Part shown: one piece after another, positions 28,502-37,622 of the stretch
How positions within the stretch are numbered: position 1 is the stretch's first letter
How the letters are laid out: each line of letters starts with the position of its first letter
Assembly: GCF_002165255.2 (NCBI RefSeq)
Contig: NZ_CP028561.1
Location: forward strand, 1,054,001-1,118,000
Length of the DNA stretch: 64,000 nucleotides
Reading direction: 5' to 3'
Origin: Acinetobacter sp. WCHA45
GTDB taxonomy: Bacteria > Pseudomonadota > Gammaproteobacteria > Pseudomonadales > Moraxellaceae
Made by a program: the position numbers and the translations under genes
Notes under the pieces: generated by a model
What the model saw: only the letters and a program-made list of their open reading frames with translations
Database searches by the model: none
Told to the model about the DNA's origin: nothing

Positions 28502-31129
28502 TTATCTATTCTTCTTACGAAGTGATTTTAAGCTTTTAGCTTCAACAGTAGATTCTTCTGAAGATTTTGTCTCAGTTTCATCTTTTTTAGTCTTTTTTCG
28601 TTTTTTCTTTTTTTTAGGTTCATCATCTTCAACAGCTTCGCCGTCCTCAATGGCTTGCCAATACTCAAGTTGTTCCATAACGGCTGCATAGATTGAATTT
28701 TTACTATATCGACCTTTCTTATCTAATGTACCTACTGGGCGAGCCATTAGAATTTCTAAGGCTTGATCAATTGTTTCAATCGCATGGACATGGAACTGAC
28801 CTGCTTGAACCGCTTCAATTACATCTTGACGTAGCATCAAATGTTGCATGTTTTGACGGGGAATAATGACGCCTTGTTTGCCTGTTAAGCCTTGAAGTTT
28901 ACATGCATCATAGAAACCTTCGATTTTTGCATTCACTCCACCAATTGGTTGTACTTGGCCAAGTTGGTTCATAGAACCCGTAATCGCCCATGATTGGTCA
29001 ATTGGAATTTGAGAAATGGCAGAAATTAAAGCTGAAAGTTCTGCAACAGTGGCACTATCGCCATCCACTTGTCCATAGCTTTGCTCAAACGCCAATGCTG
29101 CGGAGAAATGTAAGATTTGTTCACGACCAAAGTGTGCTTTTAAGAAGCTTGACATGAGCAACACGCCTTTGGCATGAAGCGAGCCGCCTAACTCGACACT
29201 GCGTTCAATATCTAAAATATCACCGCCGCCTTGATAAACGGATGCGGTGAGACGAGAGGGTAAACCGAACTCAACATCTGCATAGTGAATTACAGACAAG
29301 GCATTGATCTGACCGAGACGATGCCCTGAAGTTTCAATCAATTGTGTCCCACGCGAAAGATCTTGCCAATATAACTCTCTTAAATAGCCTAAGCGATATT
29401 GACGATGATGTAATGCTTGGTTGACATGCTGATCTGTGACGATTTTGTCATCAGCTTTAAAGGCATGATGATGTGCTTCACGAATTAAATCACCGAGTGT
29501 AGAGGCATGAAGTGAGAGAGAGCTTTGATCTTCTGCTTGACGACTAGAGTCGGTGAGTAAAGCGGCGAGCGCTGAACGATCAAATGGAAGCAATTTATCG
29601 GCTTGAACATAGTCTGCAATCAATTGCATGTAGGCCTGTTCATTGCTGTTATTGCGTTGCAAGGTATCGGTAAAATCTGCTCGAATTTTAAAGACACTGC
29701 CTAATTCTGGTTCAACTTCTAAAATTTCATAGTAAATTTCAGGTTCTGCCAGTAAAACAACTTTGATATCTAAAGGAACAGAAGCGGGTTCAATCGAAAT
29801 GCTGCCCGTTAATGTTAGCATATGTTCTAACGAAGAAAGTTTGAGTTGACCTGATTTCAATGCACGTTTTAAACCTTGCCATGCATAAGGCTGTTCAAGC
29901 AATTGCTCTGCTTCAAGCATTAAAAAGCCACCGTTGGCTTGATGCAAAGACCCTGGGCGAATTAAGGTAAAGTCGGTGGTAATCGTACCATTATGTGTAA
30001 GTTGCTCAACATGACCCAATAAATTGTAGTGCGTTGGAAAATCTTCGAAAATAACTGGAGCACCACTATTTGGCTTATTGGCAATAATTACATTAGCTTG
30101 ATAACGTGATGGAACACGATTAAATAAAGCAGGCGTAAAATCATCTTCTTCTTGTTCTAAAATCAGCTCAACATTATCAATAATATCTTCAGCATAATGT
30201 TTTAGATATAAGTCGAGACCTTTGACTTCTTTATTTTTATTTAAAATTGACTCCATACGTGGTGTAACCACTTGAGTGGCAATTTCACGGTTTAAAATTG
30301 ATACTTGATCCCGCGCATCATCTTCCAGATCGCCCAGATGTAAACCCAGACGTTCAAGTTTTTTCTCCATATAACGCATATTGGAGTTGATTTCAGCACG
30401 TTCCCTGCTAGTCAATGCGTTCAGGTCATTTTGGGTGAGTTCATGATATTCATTGTCTTTCAACTGCATTGGAATAAAGACATGCTTGTCATTACGGGAA
30501 ATCAATTTTAAATCGAGTTCCTCACCCTCTTTGGTCAGTTCAACCAATGCCTGTTGCTGTACATCACCCGTATCCTGACGGATACGTTCAATACGGTTGT
30601 GATAGGTTTCCGCACTAAAACGGCGTTCCAGCTGCTTTAAGATAATTTGCCATGCCTGCTGCAAGGCATTTTGAAATTTGCTGCCTTGTCCCGCTGGGAA
30701 GCGCAGAGCAATCGGTTGTCTTGGGTTCTTGAAATTATTGACATAGACCCAGTCATCAGGGGTAGCCATGGTTTTGGCGTGCTGTTGGAGCAAACGCTTG
30801 ATCATGGTTCGTTTACCAAGACCAGCCGTACCCACGGCAAAAATGTTATAGCCTGAATAGGGTAAAGAAATCCCTGCCTCGACTGAGGCACGGGCGCGGT
30901 CCTGTCCTAAAAAATTATTCAGTGGTTTAATGCGTTTGGTTGAACTTGGAATTTCAGCCAAATCTGGCGTATGTGTCAGTTGGTGTGCATGTAATGCCGT
31001 TTTAAGTAGAGTTGCCTGGATGTCGGTCTGTTCAAAAGCACTTGGAAATGAATTGATTTTTGCTGTAATCGTGTTTGTTGGTGTCAAGGATAAAGTTGTT
31101 GCGGTCATTTGATCGAGTTTTTGGGTCAC
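28502..31129 (-). CDS. Lon-like ATP-dependent protease (LonB-type, AAA_32)
   Basis: The 875-residue protein has an N-terminal region, a split AAA ATPase (Walker A GTAGLGKRT near residue 79; a second block LEAEQLLEQPYAW), a long coiled helical insertion, and a C-terminal Lon protease domain. The catalytic dyad is Ser in DGDSATVAE (about 691) and Lys in GGVNAKIEGF (about 733). A poly-basic, low-complexity tail (KKKKKRKKTKKDE) covers the last 60 residues. It lacks the Lon N-terminal substrate domain. The substrates of this family are not known. Confidence 0.88.
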   Translation of the reverse strand: MTQKLDQMTATTLSLTPTNTITAKINSFPSAFEQTDIQATLLKTALHAHQLTHTPDLAEIPSSTKRIKPLNNFLGQDRARASVEAGISLPYSGYNIFAVGTAGLGKRTMIKRLLQQHAKTMATPDDWVYVNNFKNPRQPIALRFPAGQGSKFQNALQQAWQIILKQLERRFSAETYHNRIERIRQDTGDVQQQALVELTKEGEELDLKLISRNDKHVFIPMQLKDNEYHELTQNDLNALTSRERAEINSNMRYMEKKLERLGLHLGDLEDDARDQVSILNREIATQVVTPRMESILNKNKEVKGLDLYLKHYAEDIIDNVELILEQEEDDFTPALFNRVPSRYQANVIIANKPNSGAPVIFEDFPTHYNLLGHVEQLTHNGTITTDFTLIRPGSLHQANGGFLMLEAEQLLEQPYAWQGLKRALKSGQLKLSSLEHMLTLTGSISIEPASVPLDIKVVLLAEPEIYYEILEVEPELGSVFKIRADFTDTLQRNNSNEQAYMQLIADYVQADKLLPFDRSALAALLTDSSRQAEDQSSLSLHASTLGDLIREAHHHAFKADDKIVTDQHVNQALHHRQYRLGYLRELYWQDLSRGTQLIETSGHRLGQINALSVIHYADVEFGLPSRLTASVYQGGGDILDIERSVELGGSLHAKGVLLMSSFLKAHFGREQILHFSAALAFEQSYGQVDGDSATVAELSALISAISQIPIDQSWAITGSMNQLGQVQPIGGVNAKIEGFYDACKLQGLTGKQGVIIPRQNMQHLMLRQDVIEAVQAGQFHVHAIETIDQALEILMARPVGTLDKKGRYSKNSIYAAVMEQLEYWQAIEDGEAVEDDEPKKKKKRKKTKKDETETKSSEESTVEAKSLKSLRKKNR

Positions 31130-31325
31130 TATTGCTATCCAACAAAGAAACGAAAGTTAGGTAATTAAAGGTATACAGTTTTAGGTCCAAAGATCAAGCG
31201 AACTTGTGTTTTTTATCGACAAAACAAAACAATAATTTTATTTGATTGCATAAAGCAACTTGCAAGCAAGAGCAAGAAACGATTGAATAGGCACATTCAC
31301 GCATGTTCATGGAAAATAATAACCA

Positions 31326-33500
31326 ATGACAACTCAAGCTACTGGGTGGGCATCCGCATTTAAAGCTTTTTTAGATCGCCGTGCACTGATTATGCTATTT
31401 CTTGGTTTCTCGGCAGGGATACCCATTTTATTGATTTTTTCCAGTTTATCGCTGTGGCTTGGTGAAGCAGGAATTGATAAAAGTGCTGTGACATTTTTTA
31501 GTTGGGCGGCATTAGGCTACTCTTTTAAATTCGTTTGGGCACCGTTGATTGATGAATTGCCTGTTCCATTATTAACGAAAAGTTTAGGCCGTCGCCGTGC
31601 TTGGTTGTTGATTGCACAGTCTTTGATTATATGTGCAATTTGTATCATGGCATTTTCCGACCCAGCACTTGGACAAAGCTATTTAATTCAAATGGCAGTT
31701 GGTGCCGTTTTATTAGGATTCTCGGCAGCGACTCAAGATATTGTCATCGATGCTTATCGTATTGAACTTGCTGAAAGTGAGATGCAAACGGTTTTAGCTT
31801 CAACTTACAACGCAGGTTATCGTATTGGGATGATCGTTGCAGGTGCAGGGGCTTTATTTCTTGCTGCTTATTTAGGTACAGCTAAAGGCAATTATATCTA
31901 TGAAGCATGGAAATATACTTATCTCACCATGGCAGCAGTCATGGTGGTTGGTATTATTACAACTTTATGCATTCGTGAACCTCAAGTAAATCGTGTTTAT
32001 AAACATTATAAAACTACAGATTACTATCGCTTAGTCTTTGTATTCTTTATTGCTGTTGCAACTTTTGTTGTCAGTTATATTTACTCTGGGAATGTAACAG
32101 ATGCTACCGCTAAAGCCGCAAATATTAAAGACACCGCAGCTTTATTTGGTTTAGAAGCCCTACGCTTTTTAACTGCTACAGCCACAGCTTTATTGGTTGG
32201 TTTTGGTTTAGTTAAAATTGGCGTCGTGAATCAACAAATGGCAAAAGAAACTTGGGTTGCCCCAGTTTTAGAATTCTTCAAACGTTACGGTATTAAACTT
32301 GCCTTAGTGCTTTTGCTGCTGATTGGTTTTTTCCGCATCTCAGACATCATTGCAGGAGTGATTTCCAATGTGTTCTATCAAGATCTAAATTTCAGTAAAG
32401 AACAAATTGCTGAGGCTGTGAAAATCTATGGTGTGGTCTTTAGTTTAGTTGGTGGTTTTCTCGGTGGTTTGTTAGCGCAACGCATGAACATTATGAAACT
32501 GATGTTCGTGGGCGCAGTGTTGGCCAGTTCAACCAATTTAATTTTTATCGGCTTGGTCAAATCAGGTAAACCACTTGCCCCAGTAGAGGTTCAAGTCGGA
32601 AATAAACATTATCAAGTGCAAACCGATGATGTTGGATATTGGAAATTACAAGTGCCGAATGACGTCTTGGCAAAAACAAATTCGGTACAGGTAAGTACTC
32701 AGTACCAAAATCAGAGCGATACCAATGTAACTCTTGCAATACCATATTTAGTAAATGCCCAGCACGCTCAGATTCAATTATTACCTATCGGTGGTGATGA
32801 TCAATTAACGGAAAAAGAATTGAAGCAAAGTCTAGTCGTTAAAGGGCAATTAGCAGGGCTTAAAAATGAAGATTTAAATCAGGATAAGCCTGTTATTCTT
32901 AAATTAGATAATCAAGAGTTTGCTGCGAAACTGGATGATAAAGGTATATTTACTGGTGCTGTAGATGGAAAGCTATTACAAGCATCTCCCACTAAAACCA
33001 TTAAAGCTTTTGTTAATTTCAAAAATAATAGTGCAAGCAAGTTATTTGCAACAAGATCATATCGTATTAATACTGCATCACATGTTGAAACCACACTCGA
33101 TGTCGATATTCAGCCAATTGCTGCGGTCGATCCAAGTCAGTCAGGCACAATAGAACTTTCTGGCAAAGTGATAAAAGGCTATAGTTCATTGTGGCTCTAT
33201 TTTGCCATTATTGTAGATAATTTAGCTTCAGGTTTGGCAGGTGCTGCATTTATTGCCTTTTTATCTAGCTTAACCAGCGTATCATTTACCGCAGTTCAAT
33301 ATGCAATTTTCAGTTCATTAATGACTTTAACACCCAAATTATTGGGTGGTTATTCAGGAACGATTGTGAGTAATATTGGCTACCCAAATTTCTTTTTAAT
33401 GACGACTTTAATTGGAATTCCAATTTTGATTCTTGTGGTTTGGGTTGCGAAACTATTGCGTGACCATGAAAACCGAACAACTCAACAGACAGGTGAATAA
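31326..33500 (+). CDS. ampG: AmpG-like MFS muropeptide transporter with inserted soluble domain
   Basis: The 724-residue protein opens with the AmpG pattern: [37 protein letters not shown] and [10 protein letters not shown]. Transmembrane helices run to about residue 415 and resume at about 618. Between them, about 200 hydrophilic residues look like two Ig-like beta repeats ([20 protein letters not shown] and [20 protein letters not shown]). E. coli AmpG has 491 residues and lacks this insert. The core should import anhydro-muropeptides for recycling. A few bases separate it from gloA, so the two may be cotranscribed. Confidence 0.82.
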   Translation: MTTQATGWASAFKAFLDRRALIMLFLGFSAGIPILLIFSSLSLWLGEAGIDKSAVTFFSWAALGYSFKFVWAPLIDELPVPLLTKSLGRRRAWLLIAQSLIICAICIMAFSDPALGQSYLIQMAVGAVLLGFSAATQDIVIDAYRIELAESEMQTVLASTYNAGYRIGMIVAGAGALFLAAYLGTAKGNYIYEAWKYTYLTMAAVMVVGIITTLCIREPQVNRVYKHYKTTDYYRLVFVFFIAVATFVVSYIYSGNVTDATAKAANIKDTAALFGLEALRFLTATATALLVGFGLVKIGVVNQQMAKETWVAPVLEFFKRYGIKLALVLLLLIGFFRISDIIAGVISNVFYQDLNFSKEQIAEAVKIYGVVFSLVGGFLGGLLAQRMNIMKLMFVGAVLASSTNLIFIGLVKSGKPLAPVEVQVGNKHYQVQTDDVGYWKLQVPNDVLAKTNSVQVSTQYQNQSDTNVTLAIPYLVNAQHAQIQLLPIGGDDQLTEKELKQSLVVKGQLAGLKNEDLNQDKPVILKLDNQEFAAKLDDKGIFTGAVDGKLLQASPTKTIKAFVNFKNNSASKLFATRSYRINTASHVETTLDVDIQPIAAVDPSQSGTIELSGKVIKGYSSLWLYFAIIVDNLASGLAGAAFIAFLSSLTSVSFTAVQYAIFSSLMTLTPKLLGGYSGTIVSNIGYPNFFLMTTLIGIPILILVVWVAKLLRDHENRTTQQTGE

Positions 33501-33502
33501 CT

Positions 33503-33904
33503 ATGCGCATGTTACATACGATGTTACGAGTAGGTAATTTAGAACAATCTTTAAAGTTCTACACTGAGGTACTTGGTATGAAATTACTACGCCAACGTGA
33601 TTATGAAGAGGGGCGTTTTACCTTGGCTTTTGTGGGCTATGGTGATGAAGAAAACAATACTGTGCTTGAGCTGACTCATAACTGGGATACAGCTAGCTAT
33701 GATTTAGGCAATGCCTATGGTCATATCGCGATTGGCGTAGATGATGCTTATAAAGCATGTGAAGAAATCAAAGCACGTGGTGGAAAAGTAGTACGTGAAG
33801 CCGGCCCAATGAAAGGTGGTGTCACGGTGATCGCTTTTGTTGAAGATCCAGATGGCTATAAGGTTGAATTGATTCAACAGGATCAAAATGCACGTAATAA
33901 TTAA
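33503..33904 (+). CDS. gloA: Lactoylglutathione lyase (glyoxalase I)
   Basis: The 133-residue protein matches glyoxalase I throughout: [20 protein letters not shown], then [30 protein letters not shown] (metal Glu), GHIAIGVDD (metal His) and [14 protein letters not shown] (Glu). It isomerises the methylglyoxal-glutathione hemithioacetal to S-lactoylglutathione in the cytoplasm and is the nickel-type short form. All four metal ligands are present. It starts 3 bp after the ampG-like stop. Confidence 0.96.
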   Translation: MRMLHTMLRVGNLEQSLKFYTEVLGMKLLRQRDYEEGRFTLAFVGYGDEENNTVLELTHNWDTASYDLGNAYGHIAIGVDDAYKACEEIKARGGKVVREAGPMKGGVTVIAFVEDPDGYKVELIQQDQNARNN

Positions 33905-33952
33905 TTTCGTATCTTGATCCACAATTTCTAATTTAAAGCCATAGCTTTATTT

Positions 33953-34009
33953 ATACAGCCCAGTATGATGTTTTGATCGAATGGTCAATAATCTCATGTT
34001 GGGCTGTAT
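33953..34009 (+). repeat. 10-bp inverted repeat in a leader region
   Basis: ATACAGCCCA (33953-33962) and TGGGCTGTAT (34000-34009) are perfect complements with 37 bases between. They end 29 bp before the ATG of the next gene, so they may be a leader hairpin or an operator. Confidence 0.55.
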
Positions 34010-34038
34010 CGTTATTAGCGAACAGATTGGGAAAAGTT

Positions 34039-35007
34039 ATGTTAAAGTTCTTGGCGCTAGATCGTTTCACAATATTATTGATAGCAATGGTAGTACTAGC
34101 GACTTTTTTCCCAGTTTCGGGACAGGTTGCGCATTACTTTAATATCCTAACGACAGTTGCGATTGCTATATTATTTTTTTTACATGGCGCCAAGTTGTCA
34201 CGTGAAGCCGTTATACAGGGAATGCTGCATTGGAAAATGCATGCATTGGTTTTTGCTTTTACTTTTTTGATTTTTCCTGTAATTGGGCTTTTAGCTAAAC
34301 CTGTTTTGGAGCCGCTTCTTGGGCAACAGTTGTACTGGGGCTTTTTATTTATGTGCTTCTTACCCTCAACAGTACAATCTTCAATTGCATTTACGTCGAT
34401 TGCAAAAGGGAATGTTGCAGGGGCAGTTTGTAGTGCATCTTTCTCCAATATCATTGGGATGTTTATTACGCCAATCTTAGTGAGTTATTTTATCTTAGGC
34501 CAAAGCCAACATGGCTTTGATCCTACGCAATCGATTGTTCAAATTACCTTGTTACTATTGGTTCCCTTTGTTTTAGGTCAGTTACTTCGCCCTTATGTTT
34601 TTCCTTATATGATCAAATTACCAAGTTTAGTGAAAGCTTTCGATCAAGGATCAATCTTAATGGTAGTTTACGGTGCCTTTAGCAGTGCTGTAGTTGCAGG
34701 CTTATGGCATCAAATCAGTGGATTAGCTTTGCTGTATTTAGTACTTGCATGCTCAGTTTTGCTTACTATTGTAATGTTGCTTGCTTCGTATTTACCAAAA
34801 TGGTTAGGGTTTAATCATGCAGATCAAGTTACTATTTTCTTTTGTAGCTCTAAAAAAACGCTAGCGAGTGGCGTGCCAATGGCGCAAATTCTGTTTATTG
34901 GTCAGCCTTTAGGTATGATTGTATTGCCGATTATGATTTTTCATCAAATCCAATTAATGGTCTGTGGTGTAATTGCGAATCGTTGGTCAAAATCAAAACA
35001 AGAATAG
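34039..35007 (+). CDS. SBF-like (bile acid:sodium symporter) family transporter
   Basis: The 322-residue, strongly hydrophobic protein has about ten predicted membrane segments. It has the SBF_like pattern of the YfeH group: FLHGAKLSREAV, FLPSTVQSSIAFTSIAKGN, and FFCSSKKTLASGVPMA near the end. The start ATG at 34039 follows GGGAAAAG and is preferred to an upstream TTG at 33973, which would add a non-conserved extension. The transported organic anion is unknown. Confidence 0.88.
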   Translation: MLKFLALDRFTILLIAMVVLATFFPVSGQVAHYFNILTTVAIAILFFLHGAKLSREAVIQGMLHWKMHALVFAFTFLIFPVIGLLAKPVLEPLLGQQLYWGFLFMCFLPSTVQSSIAFTSIAKGNVAGAVCSASFSNIIGMFITPILVSYFILGQSQHGFDPTQSIVQITLLLLVPFVLGQLLRPYVFPYMIKLPSLVKAFDQGSILMVVYGAFSSAVVAGLWHQISGLALLYLVLACSVLLTIVMLLASYLPKWLGFNHADQVTIFFCSSKKTLASGVPMAQILFIGQPLGMIVLPIMIFHQIQLMVCGVIANRWSKSKQE

Positions 35008-35203
35008 TTCGCAAATTTTGATTTATTGGCGTATAATCTTTGCCACTTGTTGGCTTTGCTCTGATCTAAGGGTCTCGGTGAGTCAAAAGAAATGGTCTGT
35101 TGTGGTATTGATCTGCGAGTGTTAACACTCTGCTTTCCTCATCTTGAGAGTGATCAATTGCGATAACAGCTTAAGCCTTTCTTACTAAATAGGAGCATCG
35201 ACC
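35008..35203 (+). promoter_or_regulatory. Promoter and structured leader of rpmE
   Basis: TATAAT (35032-35037) with TTCGCA 18 bp upstream (35008-35013) is a probable promoter. That leaves a leader of about 160 nt, long for a ribosomal protein gene. It contains GAGTGT-TA-ACACTC (35117-35130) and other short pairings. TAGGAG precedes the ATG. Autoregulation by L31 through the leader is possible by analogy with other ribosomal protein genes (inference). Confidence 0.45.
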
Positions 35204-35428
35204 ATGCGCGCCGATATTCACCCTAAATACGAAAAATTAGTTGCTACTTGCTCATGCGGTAACGTAATCGAAACTCGTTCTGCACTTGGTAAAGAAACTC
35301 TTTATCTTGACGTATGTTCAGCTTGCCACCCATTCTATACTGGTAAACAAAAGAATGTGGATACTGGTGGTCGTATCGACAAATTCAAACAACGTTTCTC
35401 TGGTATGTCACGTTCTATCAAACGTTAA
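35204..35428 (+). CDS. rpmE: 50S ribosomal protein L31 (zinc-binding type)
   Basis: The 74-residue protein [20 protein letters not shown] is L31. It keeps the four zinc ligands of the C+ form: CSC near 16-18 and CSAC near 37-40. L31 sits at the intersubunit bridge B1. The retained cysteines mean it should be displaced by a zinc-free paralogue under zinc starvation if one exists elsewhere. A very long terminator overlaps its stop codon. Confidence 0.97.
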   Translation: MRADIHPKYEKLVATCSCGNVIETRSALGKETLYLDVCSACHPFYTGKQKNVDTGGRIDKFKQRFSGMSRSIKR

Positions 35429-35487
35429 TATCAAAAGGCATAAAAAAAACGGGCGATATGCCCGTTTTTTTTATGCCTTTTGATATT
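35427..35487 (+). terminator. Very long perfect hairpin terminator of rpmE
   Basis: A perfect 28-bp stem (35427-35454 with 35460-35487) encloses GATAT. It overlaps the last two bases of the rpmE stop codon and contains A8/T8 tracts, so the central GC part (AACGGGC/GCCCGTT) forms a terminator in either direction for the convergent genes. Confidence 0.9.
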
Positions 35488-35508
35488 CCCTCCTTTATCA
35501 AAGGAGGG
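35488..35508. repeat. REP-like palindrome
   Basis: CCCTCCTTT (35488-35496) pairs with AAAGGAGGG (35500-35508), followed by TTAGGGAGG. It is adjacent to the rpmE terminator. I recognise this pattern as a dispersed extragenic palindrome common in Acinetobacter, from memory. Confidence 0.6.
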
Positions 35509-35522
35509 TTAGGGAGGATTTT

Positions 35523-37622
35523 CTATTGGTCTTGTACGTCAGTTAAACGATCAAGTTTCTTTTGGAAGTAGTTACCTTGCAAGAAGCGGGCTTCGACATT
35601 CCATGCATTCGCAAACAAACTCATGTCATTGAGTTCGGTGAGTAAAATCTCAACTTGCTTTTCAGCAATAAAATGAAGAATTTTCTCTTGCAGAATTGCC
35701 ATTTCTTTTTCAGATACTAGCATCTTCGCTAATTTTCGATGGAAGCTTAAATACTGCGTATCGATCTGTTGAAGAATTGAGTCACTATAAAGAGAATCAC
35801 CAAAGTTACGAATAGAGATCTCAGCGCCGTGTTGACGAAGTGATGCAATCAGAGATTGAGCCTGTGATAAATTTTGCTGAAGAGCTTGCTCTGAAAACTG
35901 CAGAATTAAAGGATGGGCTTGTTTGCTTCCAATAATTGTCAATAATTTAGCGACCAATTCGGATAATTTTCTGTCATTCAATAAAATATGATGATTCAGA
36001 TTAATAATTAATTTAGCTTTTGGATATTGGGTAATGAAGTTGTGTAATTGTTTACAAGCTTCTACTAATACCCAACGGTCTAACTGAGCCGATAATTCAT
36101 GATCATCTTTTAGATCACTAAGATCCATCAAGTCTAACCATTGATTATTATGAATAATACCGCCAAATACTTCATAGGTATGAGTGAATTGATCTTGTTT
36201 ATCATAAAGCTGCTGATATTTTAGATGTATATCACCCTTATCTAATTTGCTTCTGAGCTCTTCTAAAAGATTGACCTCCATCGACATTGAAATTTTATCA
36301 GTTGTCAGGCTAATATCACTGTCAATCGATGCATTTTTCAAGACTGGTAGTGCATGCGTAAATGCTTGAGAAATGATTTTCTCAAAATGAGCATCATCTA
36401 GTATTTGTTGGTCTAGTTCTTGATAGCCCAGTTTTAAATGTAATGGGAAAGTGTGGTTTTCAGTGACCAATAATTGGGGTTTTTGTAAACCGTTCAAGCC
36501 TATAAGCAAAGAGTTTAAAACTGTTTTTGATTCAGCTTGAATAAGCCCAACATACAAAGCCGTTTCTATTTGATAAATTGGAACATTGACTTGTTCTTTA
36601 ATGAAATTTGCAATATTTGAAAAATAAGCTTTAGTTCCACGCCAGTCAGTTTGAAAAACTTCGTTTGGACAATTATTCAGGCTAAATAAGATGAGCGCAT
36701 TTGCATTGGCTGGGTGATTTGCTAAATTTCGATTAATTTGTTGCAGTGCTGAGATGATACCAGAGGCTTTTTCACTTTGTACTGAAGTAGTCGTGGCAGT
36801 TGCTGCTGAAACAACAGTTGCTGCTGATTCACATTCAATATTCAGTTGTATTTCATCATCATTACCAGAGGGTAAGAACTCAACATGTAAAAGATTATTC
36901 TTAACCATTGGATTTTGGGTGCGAATTTCAAAGCGTGCTTGTTCGAATAAGCCTTGGGAAATTCTTTTAAAGCGTAATTTAAACTGGCCTAAATCTTCAG
37001 GTTGTAAAATATCAAGTATTGGTAAGCCAATGACGTCGTCTTCGCTGTCGAAACCAAATAGGTGAGCATATTCAGCATTCGCTTTGACATGAATACCTTC
37101 TTGTAGAATTGCAACTGCTTTATGTGTTTCAGCAACAAGTGATTGGGCTTGTGTTTGGGCTGCCTCTAATTCGGTAAGTAAACGGTGCTCTGCTTGTACT
37201 AAACGACTGAATGAAAGTGATCTAATAATACTGATATAAAATTCTTCTGGCGCCTTTAAGTTCACAACATCATAAATACCTTTATGAATGTAATTTTGAT
37301 ATAGCGCTGAATTATAGTCATCTGGCTCAAGCAGTAGAATGGGTAAACTTGGTTGTGCGGATGCATGAATAAGAGAAAGCGTTTGTTCGATTTTTAGATC
37401 ATAAGCACGTCCAAAAATTACAATATCCCAAGGCAAATTCAATTGTTTTTCAAAAGTTTTTAAATCATCAAGTAAAATAGCCTGTACTTGATGTTCTTGC
37501 TGCGCAAAAAGCTCTAAAACTTGATTATACCTTAATTGGTTATCATCAATAATGAGTAAGCGCGTTTCAGTTCGTTTCAACTTTTTAGAGAGTAAAGAAT
37601 TTCTCACTTCAATGCTTCCCAT
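35523..37622 (-). CDS. fimX: FimX-like c-di-GMP effector (REC-like, PAS, degenerate GGDEF, degenerate EAL)
   Basis: The 699-residue protein has the architecture and length of Pseudomonas FimX (691). It has a receiver-like N-domain (about 20-140: LLIIDDNQ), a PAS domain (about 160-260), a Ser/Thr/Ala linker, a GGDEF fold without the motif (about 285-430), and an EAL domain (about 450-690). In that EAL domain the EAL triad is EVF (484-486), comparable to EVL in FimX. It should bind c-di-GMP without cleaving it and help type IV pilus assembly and twitching. It overlaps the PilZ-like gene upstream by 19 bp. Confidence 0.78.
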   Translation of the reverse strand: MGSIEVRNSLLSKKLKRTETRLLIIDDNQLRYNQVLELFAQQEHQVQAILLDDLKTFEKQLNLPWDIVIFGRAYDLKIEQTLSLIHASAQPSLPILLLEPDDYNSALYQNYIHKGIYDVVNLKAPEEFYISIIRSLSFSRLVQAEHRLLTELEAAQTQAQSLVAETHKAVAILQEGIHVKANAEYAHLFGFDSEDDVIGLPILDILQPEDLGQFKLRFKRISQGLFEQARFEIRTQNPMVKNNLLHVEFLPSGNDDEIQLNIECESAATVVSAATATTTSVQSEKASGIISALQQINRNLANHPANANALILFSLNNCPNEVFQTDWRGTKAYFSNIANFIKEQVNVPIYQIETALYVGLIQAESKTVLNSLLIGLNGLQKPQLLVTENHTFPLHLKLGYQELDQQILDDAHFEKIISQAFTHALPVLKNASIDSDISLTTDKISMSMEVNLLEELRSKLDKGDIHLKYQQLYDKQDQFTHTYEVFGGIIHNNQWLDLMDLSDLKDDHELSAQLDRWVLVEACKQLHNFITQYPKAKLIINLNHHILLNDRKLSELVAKLLTIIGSKQAHPLILQFSEQALQQNLSQAQSLIASLRQHGAEISIRNFGDSLYSDSILQQIDTQYLSFHRKLAKMLVSEKEMAILQEKILHFIAEKQVEILLTELNDMSLFANAWNVEARFLQGNYFQKKLDRLTDVQDQ

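Noticed and set aside
36754..37065. Forward frame of 103 codons inside the FimX-like gene
   Set aside because: Antisense to a clear protein-coding gene, composition typical of a shadow frame.
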